DNA of 64,000 nucleotides from Achatina immaculata (GCA_009760885.1 CM019718.1:24057133-24121132), one strand, 5' to 3'; numbered from the stretch's first letter, positions 11,720 to 22,808 are shown. Notes: generated by a model not told the origin, from the sequence alone. Program-made: numbers and translations.

Positions 11720-12405
11720 TCTAAGCTCTCGTATATTCTTTCCCCACTTGCGGCTGATAATTCTGGCCCTTAAATGCCTTATATTACAAACCCTCTACCC
11801 CAAGCACATTCATCTACTCTACTCACTCTCTTCTCGGCTTGACAACTATTATATTCCTCTCTATTTCTCTTTCTTTTTCCCCTTTCCCCACTCCGTCTTT
11901 ACTGCCAACAAGTCAGAGTGGTATCACACCTTGCAAAAATCTCCTTTCAAACATTCACAGCACTTCACCATAAGCACCCCTAAACGCAGCTTGTTGGGTT
12001 AGCATGGATTCTATTCTGTGACGTGGACGCGTGCCAGTTTGTGCTGTCGACTCATCTGATCCGTCCCGACTCATTCAGGTATGACGGAGATAATAGAAAT
12101 AGTACTTGAATAATCATGATTCAGTTATAGTATAGTTGTTCTTTGCGGGGAATTGATAGTTTAAATAATATACAACGATTAGTTTTGTCATGTGCACATA
12201 AATTTAATGACATTGAATTTGTATGTGTATGCATTATTTGTAACACCCCTTTTCTTGCCAATAATTCAGAATGTCACCACCAGAACGCACAATCATTTAG
12301 GGATGATAAAAATTGAGATTTGTGTATGGGATGATTTCGTTCTAAACCAACTAACCCACATAACGTAAGATGCTGTATTGATTTCAGTTATTCCAATGTT
12401 GGATC
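11720..12405. other. No recognisable feature
   Basis: Pyrimidine-rich at 11740-11900, otherwise plain AT-rich sequence. Confidence 0.5.
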
Positions 12406-12406
12406 A

Positions 12407-13095
12407 TATTCTTCTTCTTATATCTTATATCCTTCCCGTGCCGTTAAACGTCACATAGGGCTCGCAAAGTAGTTCGCCAATTTTTCCTGTCTTCGGTGAG
12501 TCTTTCAACCTCATCAAAGGATTTTATGCCTGTTAATTTGGCCTCTCTTAAGAATGTCCTCTTCAGAGTTTCACGCGGTCTGCCTCTTTTTCTTTGGCCT
12601 GTTGTGTTCCACTTGATAGCTTGTTTTGGGATTCTCTGATCATTTCTTCTCATCAAGTGACCAACATATGTCCATCTCCTTTTCTTGATCACCCATGAGA
12701 CTGGTTGTTGTTCAGTCATCTGTCTTATCTCTGCATTGTTCTTGAATTCATTCCACTTGATGCCGAGTATTTTCCTTAAGCATTTGTTTTCAAAAGAGTC
12801 TAATTTCTTGTCTATTTCTTTAGTTGTTTTCCAGCTTTCGCATGCATAAATGAGGGTGGATATTACATTTGAATTGAATAGTCTTAACTTGGTTTTTGTG
12901 CTTATAATTTTTAAATTCAATATGTTCTCAAGATTCTTGAAGATTGATGCTGCTTTTGCAATTCTGATCTTGACTTCCTTTCTAGTGTCACCATCCTGGT
13001 CTATGTAGCTGCCAAGGTATGCAAATTGATTGACTTCTTCAATGTCTGTCCCTTCTATGTGTATTTTTCCATTTTGATTGAGAGGAATTTTGGAG
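12407..13095 (-). mobile_element. LINE family A, 5'-truncated copy A2
   Basis: One uninterrupted minus-strand frame (12444 to about 13090) holds IPLNQNGKIHIEGTD, FAYLGSYIDQDGDTRKEV, IRIAKAASIFKNLEN, LIYACESWKTTKEIDKK, CLRKILGIKWNEFKNN, KKRRWTYVGHLMRRNDQRIP and the terminal NWRTTLRALCDV. The RT catalytic domain is missing through 5' truncation. Downstream comes the family tail (+ strand CTTCTTCTTATATCTTATAT). The frame upstream of about 13095 is flanking sequence. Being open throughout, this copy is younger than A1. Confidence 0.85.
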
Positions 13096-13099
13096 AACC

Positions 13100-13900
13100 A
13101 AATATTAATAGAAATTGATTTGATTTGTTGATAACAAAGTAAACTGATGATTAACAACATATGTAGAAGTATAGAGAGATAACTGTTGCTTTTACTGAAA
13201 TGGTAATCGTTATGAGTCTCTTTTTTTAACCTTTCTGTCGTCGGCGGAGATACTTCTAGAATGTTACGTGGGCTGAGTAACCCGTGACAGAGAATTGTGG
13301 GAGAGACTGTGAGTGGGCAGTCAGTCTACGTTTGGATGTGTACCCGAGAGGATGGTTTTCGTGATGTCTCTGTCGAGAAAATGGATGTTTATATCTGTTC
13401 TGGAGTTGTGAAAGTATGAATCTTCTCGCCATGTGGCAGGGCAAACCTGCCGGCGGTCAGATTATCGGCATCACCGTCTGCATTTTCATCCAGTTCATCA
13501 GTAAAACTCCATGTCAAGTGTTATACATGACTGGCTTGGCTTCCGATTCAGCGTGTTGCCAACTTTAAGATTGAAAGAGCCTGGAAGTGAAGGATGGCTA
13601 GAGACAGTGGATAACTATTCCAGAAACACTCAGGAAACACGGCTTCGTCTACTGCCCCAACATTCTGTTCAGTAAACACAGCTGTAAATACGACTGCACT
13701 GATGATTAAATGATGAAGAGTCATTTATGTTTTCCTTCCTTATGTGTATTATTTATGTGTAGGAATGAAAGAGACATAGGACAAAACGAAGACCAGATCA
13801 CGGGCCAGAATAGTACTCATGTTCCTTTCTTTGTTGTAAGATATAAATGTGATCTGTGATCAGAAAAACTCCAGTACCATGAAAAACACCAAATAATAAA
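13100..13900. other. No recognisable feature
   Basis: Short unrelated ORFs only. Confidence 0.5.
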
Positions 13901-13914
13901 AGAAACAAGAATAA

Positions 13915-13918
<4 letters not shown>

Positions 13919-13960
<42 letters not shown>

Positions 13961-13962
13961 CC
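13919..13962. repeat. (CA)n/(TA)n microsatellite
   Basis: About 15 CA units followed by AT repeats at 13951-13960. Confidence 0.95.
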
Positions 13963-13984
13963 CTTTTTTAAAAAAATTCCTACA

Positions 13985-14144
13985 TTATGACCCGAGTCCC
14001 AAGCGAGTTGTGATGACCCGACTCTCAAGCGAGTTGTGATGACCCGACTCTCAAGCGAGTTGTGATGACCCAAGTTTCAGTCAAGTTCTGGTGACCCAAA
14101 TTTCAATCAAGTTCTGGTGACCCAAGTTTCAATCAAGTTCTGGT
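13985..14144. repeat. 26-bp minisatellite, left part
   Basis: Six 26-bp units. The first three are of type CGAGTTGTGATGACCCGACT and the later ones of type CAAGTTCTGGTGACCCAAGT. The same array resumes at 15604 after a 1.46-kb insertion. Confidence 0.85.
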
Positions 14145-15603
14145 TCTAAGGACTGCAAATGCGCCACAAACAGCCTCTGGCAGTCAAGTCCAGCTCCTGG
14201 CCTTCCCGTGGCAGAACTGTTTAAACTGACAGGAGAAGGGGCGAGGGCGAATACCTGGCGCCTGAAAACCAGTTACTTAGGGTAGATGAGTGGCACGTTT
14301 GGTAGCTCATCTGCCGCTGTTGGCGAGATCTTCAGCTGCCGTGCGTGGAGCGGTGCTCCTCCCGGCCAATGAAGAAATTTGCAAATGAGGCTGTCGCGCA
14401 GCATCACTGCGGAAAAGGTGGTAGAAAGGATAAAGCGAAGCAAACAGTCAAATCACGGCACCTCTGGTCTGGAGGTCGGCCACATACTGAGTGCAGTCAT
14501 ATCGGGTGAAATGCATGAACCGGCTTGTCCCAGAGGTTAAGACACTGCTGGCGAGACTCTTCAAATGCCGCGCGTGGAGTGAAGCTCCTCCCGGTTAAGG
14601 AAGTAAATGCGGAAAAGAAATAAAGGTTGCTGTGCGAAACCGATGGGAAAAGGTGGTGGAAAGTGAAGTTTAACCGGTAATTTCCAGTAGTATCGCTACG
14701 AGAGCTATACCACGGCACCTCTGCTCTAGAGGCCGCCCACGTCCGAAATACACCTACACTGGTGAAATATGCCTAAACCGGCACACACCAGGGGTGGAAC
14801 TTGATGGCTAGACATGTCATGCTACCTCCGCTCTAGAGGTCGGTAACGCCTGATAAACACCCATACTGGTGAATTTTGCCTAAACCGGCTCATACCAGGG
14901 GTGAATCTTGAAGGCTATACATGTCACGGTACCTCTGCCCCAGAGGTCAGTCCCGTCCCAAACACGCCCATACTGGGATAATGCCTAAACCGGCTCAACC
15001 CAGGGGTAGAAGTCACTAGTGGCGAGGATTCGTCCTCCAGGACAAAAGCTCCATCCTGGGCACAACTAGGAAGGGTAGCGGCCACGACCGCAAAATGCTG
15101 AAGTCGGAGACACTGGACCAGGGAAGTCTAGATAGGCGGGGATGTTTGCGTATCCTAATCACGCTGAGGTTTTCCGGTGAGAAAGTCCAACCCTGGACTG
15201 GATGGGCAACCACCTCTCACCCGGCGGTGATACACGGGTATCTCAAAACACGTCGAGGTTTTCCGGTGAGAAAGTCCAACTCTGGCCTGGGTGGGCTACC
15301 GCCTCTCACCCAGCGGGGATGCACTGATATCCTAAACACGTCGAGGTCTTCCGGTGAGAAAGTCCAACCCTAGACTAAACTGGTGCAATGAAAACCACGG
15401 TGTCACGCAATCCCGCTTCCGAGACCCACCAAGAATACAGGCTAAAGCCCTGTGATACTCTGAACCCCTTGTGGTCCTCTCGTGGATCTCGTGTGGTCTA
15501 TTTTGGACCACACAGGGGACCACGGGACCTAACGAGGACCACAGGTGTGAATTCAGTAGGTTCACAGTGCGGATTTTGGTGGTAGAAGTGAACGAAGAAG
15601 AAG
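14145..15603 (+). mobile_element. Unclassified 1.46-kb insertion with internal repeats
   Basis: This block splits the 26-bp minisatellite. It is GC-richer than its surroundings, begins TCTAAGGACTGC and ends in GAACGAAGAAG. It is bounded by a 14-bp direct repeat AATCAAGTTCTGGT (14131-14144 and 15604-15617), as expected of a target-site duplication, although the minisatellite itself could supply that repeat. Inside are three kinds of internal repeat: a duplicated GCGTGGAG...GCTCCTCCCGG block (near 14340 and 14570), about three units of roughly 100 bp around CTAAACCGGC...CCAGGGGT...CAGAGGT (14700-15010), and three units of about 93 bp with TTCCGGTGAGAAAGTCCAAC (15137-15375). No RT, endonuclease or transposase could be read. 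The (GAA)n-like end suggests the 3' end of a non-LTR element or a SINE-like composite. Confidence 0.5.
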
Positions 15604-15715
15604 AATCAAGTTCTGGTGACCCAAGTTTCAATCAAGTTCCGGCGATCCAAGTTTGAAACAAATTCTGGTGACCCAAGTTTCAAAATTCTGGTGGCCCAAG
15701 CTTCAATGAAAATAA
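15604..15715. repeat. 26-bp minisatellite, right part
   Basis: Four units of CAAGTTCTGGTGACCCAAGT type, continuing the array interrupted at 14144. Confidence 0.85.
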
Positions 15716-15719
15716 TGAA

Positions 15720-16374
15720 TACGGTTTTCGGTAGTAACTATCACATGCGTGGTGTTTTCACCCTAAATCAGGTTGTTTGCGCGATTCTCGAGGGATGTTA
15801 AAAGTAATAGTTAAAACTGTATTTCTTTCTTCTCAATGTCTTTCTTTCAATGTTATACGAGCAGCAGCTTGTGACGATGTTGATGATGATGATGATGATG
15901 ATATCACTAACTCTTACGTCATCCATCTGCCTACGAATGTAAACAGTCAGGGAACAAATTTAAATCAGCTGTTAATTGTTAACGGCCTGAATTCATATAA
16001 GAACTGTTTCAACATTGCTTTTAAATAGCGATGGACACAAAATATGTAAAATATCTTTTCAAACTGTTTCCAAGCTGCAGATGCGGCGCAAATACACAGA
16101 AGAATCTAGCAAACAGCGGTCTCGAATCCCAGAATGCAAAACATGAGCATTCCCATTCTTTAGATAAAAATTATGAATTCATCATTTATAACCATGTTTT
16201 TCAACGAAGCAATTTCAGCAAACGCAGTTTACAATATATATCGGACTAAATTACCTGAACCCTCCGTGGCCTGTAACAAGAACTCTTTCAACATTGCTGA
16301 CTTATGAAGGATACACAATTTGACTTGAAAAACATAAAATATTTTTCTAACTGTTGCAGAAGCAGTACTATTTC
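15720..16374. other. No gene seen; short (GAT)n run
   Basis: A GATGATGAT run near 15878-15901 gives an Asp-rich chance peptide. No other structure. Confidence 0.5.
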
Positions 16375-16399
16375 GGGGGGGGGGGGGGGGGGGGGGGGG
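16375..16399 (+). repeat. Poly(G) tract, 25 nt
   Basis: Uninterrupted run of 25 G, the longest of several long G or C runs in the window. Confidence 0.95.
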
Positions 16400-16447
16400 T
16401 AATGTCCTGTAACCCAAATTACACAGATGCATATTCAAAGTACTGTT

Positions 16448-16905
16448 TTAGATATTTCTGCTATGATAATCAAATACAGCTTTCATTAGAGACTTCTGCT
16501 ATGATAATCAAATACAGCTTTCGTTAGAGATTTCTGCTATGATAATCAAATACAGCTTTCATTAGAGACTTCTGCTATGATAATCAAATACAGCTTTCGT
16601 TAGAGATGTCTGCTATGATAATCAAATACAGCTTTCGTTAGAGATTTCTGCTATGATAATCAAATACAGCTTTCGTTAGAGATTTCTGCTATGATAATCA
16701 AATACAGCTTTCGTTAGAGATTTCTGCTATGATGATCACATACAGCTTTCGTTAGAGATTTCTGCTATGATAATTAAATACAGCTTTCGTTAGAGATTTC
16801 TGCTATGATAATTAAATACAGCTTTCGTTAGAGATTTCTGCTATGATAATCAAATACAGCTTTCATTAGAGATTTCTGCTATGATAATCAAATACAGCTT
16901 TCAGT
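16448..16905. repeat. 38-bp minisatellite (about 12 units)
   Basis: Units of AGAGATTTCTGCTATGATAA plus TCAAATACAGCTTTCGTT. Most variants are single-base changes (C/T in TTTCG/TTTCA, one GATGATCAC unit). Confidence 0.93.
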
Positions 16906-16909
16906 ATTT

Positions 16910-17885
16910 GAGATTATTCAAATATTTGATGCTCTTCCAGTGTTTTCTAAACCAGGTGCATTGTCTGTAAGCCGTGATGAAAATGTAGGTTAAAGTACTC
17001 TGACCTACACTGATTACGGTGACGTGTTACGGTTTCAAACCCGCTGTTTTTTTTTCAGAGCGATCCTCAACCTGCACTGGTACGTGGTCCATGACCAACG
17101 GAAAACTTTTAAAAAAGTAAAATTGACAAAAAAGTAACTAATTCTATTTCAATGCCTCTAACGTAACGTAATTTTGCTACTAATCGTTGAAAAAAATATA
17201 TGTAGTGTCACTTGCTAAATAATCCAACGTGTATCGAGTTAAAATGAAACACTCAAAACACTCAGAAAAAAAAGCCATCGCATGAAATATGTCAATGAAT
17301 ATTATGAATAATTGCCAGTCTGGTTGTTGATATCTTATTTTGTAGGTTTGAAAACATAAAGTTGATTTACCCAAAATCCTGTACATTTTATTGGCTTGCC
17401 TTGTCTCCTTTCTCACATACATTTCAGTATTGAGGGAGGGGCAAATAAAGTTCTTGATAGGGCTAAGCGATCTACTTCACACACGGAACCATTTGGAGGT
17501 TTACTTTATAACCTTCGTCCAGCTCATGCGTTGACGGCCTTTCCTTTGTTTCCTGTTATTCTCAGCATGAATGCTTCCTGTGGTACATAATTCGGCGGTA
17601 GACGTATAAGGTGGCCAAACCAAGTGACTTGTTATTTCTGAATGTAGTGTAATACTAGCGTTACTCCAACCTTTGCCCTAATGGTGTCGGTTCTAATACT
17701 GCGTCTTCTGATTACATTTAGTATTCTCAAACATCCCATTTATGCCGTGGTGACTTTCCTTTTATTTTTAGCTGTTACTTATTTAGTTTGTTTGTTAGGA
17801 CGAATCATCATCCACGCACTCCAGACATATTGTTATGTACTACAATCTCCTCTACCAAACTGATAGCAGAGAGCTAGGAGGATGA
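16910..17885. other. No recognisable feature
   Basis: Only short frames. The 17681-17863 frame encodes hydrophobic residues but has no family resemblance. Confidence 0.45.
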
Positions 17886-17889
17886 TTGT

Positions 17890-17928
17890 ATGTCGACAGA
17901 TTCAAGCATTGTGAAACCATGTTTGTTG
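17890..17928 (+). pseudogene. Partial duplicate of the 19.27-kb gene start
   Basis: 39 bp beginning ATGTCGACAGATT matches the first 13 codons of the isomerase-like gene at 19274 with about three mismatches (MSTDSSIVKPCLL versus MSTDLSVVKPYLL). Similarity stops abruptly. It may be a decayed paralogue exon or a local duplication. Confidence 0.5.
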
Positions 17929-19222
17929 TTATTGTTGTGCATATGTAATCGTTTTGTTTTGTTTTTTAAATTTCACTTTATTAACCTTTTTTGTTTTGTT
18001 TTGTTTTTTTAATTTCAATTTATTAACCTTCTGTTACAGATTTTTTTGTGTGAGAAACTCTCTTGTTGTGGTCAAACAGTTATAGACCACAACTCACCTG
18101 TTTATGCTAGCACGGAACAAAGTATCTCCAAGTTCCCATTCAGAACTCAGTCACGTGGATCTGAATGGCGGGATTGTAGGTCGTGTGTGACTTTTCTCTA
18201 AAAAATGTTCGTTGGGACTTTGTTCGTCGTGTAAGCTTTTGTAGTTGATTGTCCTTGTAAGGACACATGTGCGTTTAGGTCAGAATATAGTTTATGCTAG
18301 TTGATTGCCACTTTTAGGACAAATGTTGTGAAGTTTATTATGTAATGTTGTAAGTTTATGTGATTCTTTGTTAGAAGGCTGTGTTTGGAGTTTTTCAGTG
18401 TATATGAAGTTAGTGTGTTGTTTTTGATCTTGTATGCCAGTGAGGGTCCCATGCCGATGTTAATCGCCCGGACAGTTTTTCTATCCTCATGGTAATTGTT
18501 TCAATCAGTTACACACCTCATCCATTTATAACACGCATTTAACAAATGGGATTTCATCATTAAACCTTCGTGATTTCTGTACCTCTTGAATCCTGTGATA
18601 ATTGGATTCATGTTGAGTGTCAACTGTGGTGTTGAGTGAGTTGATTACATCTAACTGGTCACGTTCGTGTACGAATATATAGTGGTTATTGTCCTGGGTT
18701 TTCGTGTGTTACGTGGTGTATAACTATGTGACGTCTGTTGTGTCACTTGTGTAGCACTCAAGTAAATCTGCTCTGTAAATAGTGAAGTTTGTAACAGTGC
18801 GTGAAGAATTCACTACTTCAAGACAGCCACACGCACACACACTAGCACAATACAGTGCAGTACAGTGTGTGGGCAAAGCACGTGTTTAGTTTTTAGTAGA
18901 GTACACTAATACTAGTTCATTACCTTTTTAAAAACATATTTCATTATATTTTTTTGGCGAGCCTGCTTCAGAACCCCTACGACGAGAAGTTGGTAACCTC
19001 TGATGTAGGTGCGCTAGTAAATTCGGAGACCGCAGTTTTGTTGGTGTCTGTTTCTGTCAGAGCGAAACAGGCGTATCTACGGGACGCGTAGGTTAGGAAT
19101 GATAAGCCGGATACGACTGTCATGTTTTGTAGCTAAGCCATCGTGACTTTGCAAATACGACTTCGGTTCGTTTATAAGGATCTGGATATATTTCTGCTAT
19201 CAGTCCGCCTTTTTGTTTACAG

Positions 19223-19936
19223 CAAGGTCCATCGACTTCAACGCATTTGCTAGCTCTCCTACAGTTATTAAGAATGTCGACAGATTTAAGCGTTGTGAAA
19301 CCATATTTGTTGACAATTAGAATTTTACCTCAGAAAGAAGGAATAAATGTTCCACGGCTGATTAGAAAGATCTCGGAGACCCTTGTGGACTATCCGAAGG
19401 CTACGAGAACTGTTCATAAGTTCAAAGTAATTGGGGAGGCCCAACTCTTCGTTATCATTGAAGCTTCGAACAGCATTGGCCTCGAGCGTATTCTGGAAAA
19501 GCTGTGGGAAGCAGGACCAGTGGACATTCAGTGCCAGCCTCTAGTGCCGTACGAGAAGTTTGCCCGGAGTCTGGCAGTCGCTGAAGATCTGTGCCAAGAA
19601 ACCAACTGCGTTCTGAACAAGGATGGTATTTATTTACTAGATGTTAACATCGAATACCAGGGCAAGACTCTGGCAGATTTAATGTCCATCTGGAAGAAAG
19701 AAGCCGAAACTGTGCTGGGTAAACGTAGCAAAGGCTTGTCCAAACTGCATCTATATAAAACTGTTGCTCAAAGACAAGTTTTTGTCATACTGAATGCCGA
19801 TGACCCGGCAGTGGTAGACCAACTGACCTTTCAACTGCCTATTTTTCAGGAAAACGGCGAAAACATTCAAGTACGATCCAAAGAATTTCAGCTTCTGGAT
19901 GACTACGTTGCACGAATCAGTGATGAAAAACTCTGA
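19223..19936 (+). CDS. Two-domain muconolactone-isomerase-like (dimeric alpha/beta-barrel) protein
   Basis: The coding start is best placed at ATG 19274 (A at -3), giving 220 residues to TGA at 19934-19936. The upstream frame to 19247 lacks an ATG. A splice acceptor (pyrimidine tract ending in TTTGTTTACAG) at 19222 suggests that a 5' non-coding exon lies further upstream. The protein reads as two ferredoxin-like beta-alpha-beta halves. Residues about 8-100 (YLLTIRILPQKEG, then FKVIGEAQLFVIIEA) and about 120-210 (YLLDVNIEY, HLYKTVAQRQVFVILNADDP, DQLTFQLPIF) repeat the same strand-helix pattern. The second half resembles bacterial muconolactone delta-isomerase, in which a lipophilic first strand, an RxxGxxxxxSVFDV-like central strand and an L-P-L-F turn are typical. 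Whether it retains isomerase activity or is only structurally related is unknown. The gene appears to have one coding exon. Confidence 0.6.
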   Translation, partial: QGPSTSTHLLALLQLLRMSTDLSVVKPYLLTIRILPQKEGINVPRLIRKISETLVDYPKATRTVHKFKVIGEAQLFVIIEASNSIGLERILEKLWEAGPVDIQCQPLVPYEKFARSLAVAEDLCQETNCVLNKDGIYLLDVNIEYQGKTLADLMSIWKKEAETVLGKRSKGLSKLHLYKTVAQRQVFVILNADDPAVVDQLTFQLPIFQENGENIQVRSKEFQLLDDYVARISDEKL

Positions 19937-20150
19937 CATTGTTTACTGGTTGTAATTTCGGAATGAATTTCGGAGGCGCTGTAGAAACTGCATCATAAAA
20001 TTCTAAAACGGAAACTATAGTTTTATATTTCGCTGCCATTACAGAAAGCATAGACAGAAACCATATGGCTTCGAAAAAACAGCAGAAATTATACCACTAG
20101 ACTAATGATGTTTTTGTTTTTTTTAATGATGACATTTTGACTGTGTTAAA

Positions 20151-20156
20151 AATAAA
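20151..20156 (+). terminator. Polyadenylation signal AATAAA
   Basis: AATAAA lies 215 bp after the stop of the isomerase-like gene, with GT-rich sequence following; it is the likely mRNA 3' end. Confidence 0.6.
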
Positions 20157-20276
20157 AGTATAGTGATGTGTACTATCATAGGCGAGTGTTCGTTTCCTGA
20201 GATAAAAAAGTGGATGTTGTAGAAGTGAAACTGCTGTAACAACCGCATCCTTTACGAAGCCAGATGACTGTTACGG

Positions 20277-20427
20277 ACATGTTACGTTTATAATCATTAT
20301 TACATTTTGTGCGAACATCCTGCTGTATGTTACATTTATAATCATTGTTACATTTTGTGCGAACATCCTGCTGTATGTTACATTTATAATCATTATTACA
20401 TTTTGTGCGAACATCCTGCTGTATGTT
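20277..20427. repeat. 48-bp minisatellite (about 3 units)
   Basis: Three units ATGTTACATTTATAATCATT plus (A/G)TTACATTTTGTGCGAACATCCTGCTGT-type sequence, immediately downstream of the isomerase-like gene. Confidence 0.9.
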
Positions 20428-20429
20428 AC

Positions 20430-21460
20430 AAACGGCGTCGAGCGGAGGAATTTTCATTTATACCTCCGTAAGAGGTATAGTTCATACGTTGAATTGCTTT
20501 CCTTTTTTAAAACTTTCTTTGAATCACTGTAGCTTCTTCTTATGGTTTATGGCACTGTTTAGTGAAGTTTTGTTCATCTTTGATAACTGCTGAGATTTAT
20601 TAGTAAAGATAAAGAAACAAACGACACAGTTGAGCACTAGATAGAATAAAATGTCCCACTACAGCAAAACTGTGTCAGACATGTTGTGCTTTGGTCCTTA
20701 TAACAGACATGTAGATTAGGGTTGCGAATGAAATACGTGGTTTTGCCACGGAAAATGTTGGTTGTGACAGTGTTAGCAATATCTTGGAAGATTTGTTTGG
20801 TTTTCCTTTTAAGCTAAATGTAAGAATAAGAGACTGGCGGTACTGAATTAATTCGAGGCAAATGCTCTTTCATTTAGAACTTTTCTTTTGTTGCATAGTC
20901 TTGAGCTTTGAAGACTGCAGTAGTGAAAGACTCGCTCTTTACCCAGTTTTGTTTCTTATCGGATATATTTTCCTTTCAGGTATAATTATTGTGAATGCCT
21001 TGTATAATTTATCTCCAATGAAACCTATTATTCCAGTGCATTTTCTTTACACTATAATTAAACTTGTGAGAATAAATAACGTAATGTTTTTGTTTTGTCT
21101 GTGTCAGAATATTTACTTTATGCTGCTTTTTAAATGGTGTGGGTGCGAGGACAGAGTGCATACTAGTCTGTGTTTTAATTTACAGACTTTGTGTGTATGA
21201 TAACCTTGCACAAATCTGCTTTTCAGTGTATGTCTGTGAAACGATAATGTGGAAGATGAGAAATAAAGAGCAGAATTCTGGGCGGCAATGTCTGTGTTCA
21301 CTTTGAAAGTGAATTCCACTGTCTGTCTCGCTGCTTAACCTTTGCATCACTAAAAATGTGGTAGTATCATGTCATAAACTCAGACAAGGATATGATGTTA
21401 GCTGTCACATTGTCCGTGACCTGTTGGCACACGACAGACTGATGTGATCACCCTTACGTG
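20430..21460. other. No recognisable feature
   Basis: AT-rich sequence. The 20862-21200 frame is hydrophobic and lacks a recognisable domain. Confidence 0.45.
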
Positions 21461-21632
21461 TGGCATCTTTCCATCACTGGCCACAGAAGCAGCCGAATAC
21501 CCGATCTAACAACTGGGTGATAGGGGGGAGGGTTGGGGGAGAGGGAAAGATCGCCTCCGGCCAGATTTGAACCAACTACCTAGCCATGAGAAACGAGCGC
21601 GCTAACCATTATGCCCCTCGGGGGCGCATCAT
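21440..21632 (-). mobile_element. tRNA-derived SINE
   Basis: On the minus strand the sequence from 21632 reads GGGGCATAATGGTTAGCGCG (A-box-like) and then GTAGTTGGTTCAAATCTGG (B-box-like, GGTTCAAAT), about 40 nt apart as in tRNA-type promoters. A non-tRNA body follows with a GGCCGGAGGCGATC motif that is also seen in the SINE at 42.2 kb. Confidence 0.65.
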
Positions 21633-21633
21633 A

Positions 21634-21912
21634 TCACTAGACAGCAGTCGTCTCACCACATCACTAGACAGCAGTCATCTCATCACATCACTAGACAGCA
21701 GTCGTCTCATCACATCACTAGACAGCAGTCATCTCACCACATCACTAGACAGCAGTCATCTCATCACATCACTAGACAGCAGTCGTCTCATCACATCACT
21801 AGACAGCAGTCATCTCACCACATCACTAGACAGCAGTCGTCTCATCACATCACTAGACAGCAGTCGTCTCATCACATCACTAGACAGCAGTCGTCTCATC
21901 ACATCACTAGTC
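21634..21912. repeat. 27-bp minisatellite (about 10 units)
   Basis: Units CATCACTAGACAGCAGTCGT plus CTCATCA, varying at CGT/CAT and CTCA(T/C)C. It directly follows the SINE. The open frame (SLDSSRLIT repeats) is a by-product. Confidence 0.93.
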
Positions 21913-21971
21913 TTCTATTTCTTACTTGTTACTTAAGTGACGCTCTCATTTCTTTGCTGTTACATACATTC

Positions 21972-21977
21972 TTTATT
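21972..21977 (-). terminator. Candidate polyadenylation signal (AATAAA on minus)
   Basis: TTTATT on the + strand, about 305 bp downstream of the stop of the minus-strand exon at 22.28-22.47 kb. It is plausible but unverified. Confidence 0.25.
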
Positions 21978-22281
21978 AGCTCTAGTTTGCTTTTCAATTG
22001 TTCAGGTAATTCCTATGCGACAGTGAGCCATCTGCCTACGATTTCTGATCATGACCAGCTGTAGGAATAACATTTCCTCGCACTTAGCACATATCTACAG
22101 GTCAACAACCGTTCCTCTGGTACTTGTTCTTATTCTAGATACTTAGGAAGGACCATCATGCATCCTCTCTGGACATACCCATAGGTTCTCTGATCTCCTC
22201 TTCAGTATACCCTCCAGTGTACAGTAACTGATTACACCCGTTGTTCTTCGACCATCCGTCTGGAGATCTTGGTGAAGTGTT

Positions 22282-22471
22282 CATTTTTCGCCACCACAAG
22301 TTTCGGTCTTAACCTCCTTCATTCTTGACAACGACGCTGATTCACTCTTGTCTCGTTCTTTTTCTCTGGAACTGAGAAGAGAATACTCCTCGTAGTCAAT
22401 GTGGCGAAGGCGCTGAAGCAAATGTTTCGTGCTGAACAGAAAGTAAGTTACGATGACTAGACTCACAACCT
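22282..22471 (-). CDS. Last coding exon of an unidentified membrane protein
   Basis: On the minus strand a strong splice acceptor (pyrimidine tract ending in TTTTTACCCCCAG) precedes an open exon in phase 0. It encodes VVSLVIVTYFLFSTKHLLQR, a hydrophobic membrane-spanning segment of about 13-15 residues followed by basic residues. Then comes a charged, Ser-rich, presumably cytosolic tail (HIDYEEYSLLSSREKERDKS, ending KTETCGGEK and a stop). The pattern of a last transmembrane helix with an acidic YEEY patch and a Ser/Lys-rich tail fits the C terminus of a multi-pass transporter or receptor. I cannot name the family. Upstream exons should lie at higher coordinates on this strand; none was identified before the Penelope element. 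Confidence 0.45.
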
Positions 22472-22646
22472 GGGGGTAAAAATGCAGGAAATGGTTCAAT
22501 ATTTCTTGACAGATTCCATCGCCTTGAGTAGCCTAGCGATCCTACTTCTATGGCTTAACTGTTACTGGGAGCACCAATGAAGATGTTGGAGTGGGTCTTG
22601 GCAAGTTTGATTCTCTGGCCCATTTACTGTGTCGTCACTGTAAAAA

Positions 22647-22808
22647 AAATCATGTTCGTTTCCATTGTTCTTCTGTTAAAATCATGTTCGTTTCCATTGT
22701 TCTTCTGTTAAAATCATGTTCGCTTCCGTTGTTCTTCTGTTAAAATCATGTTCGCTTCCATTGTTCTTCTGTTAAAATCATGTTCGCTTCCATTGTTCTT
22801 CTGTTAAA
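22647..22808. repeat. 32-bp minisatellite (5 units)
   Basis: Units AAATCATGTTCG(T/C)TTCC(A/G)TTGTTCTTCTGTTA in tandem. Confidence 0.92.

Noticed and set aside
20862..21200. Hydrophobic ORF of 112 residues
   Set aside because: AT-rich chance frame without acceptor, signal or family motif.
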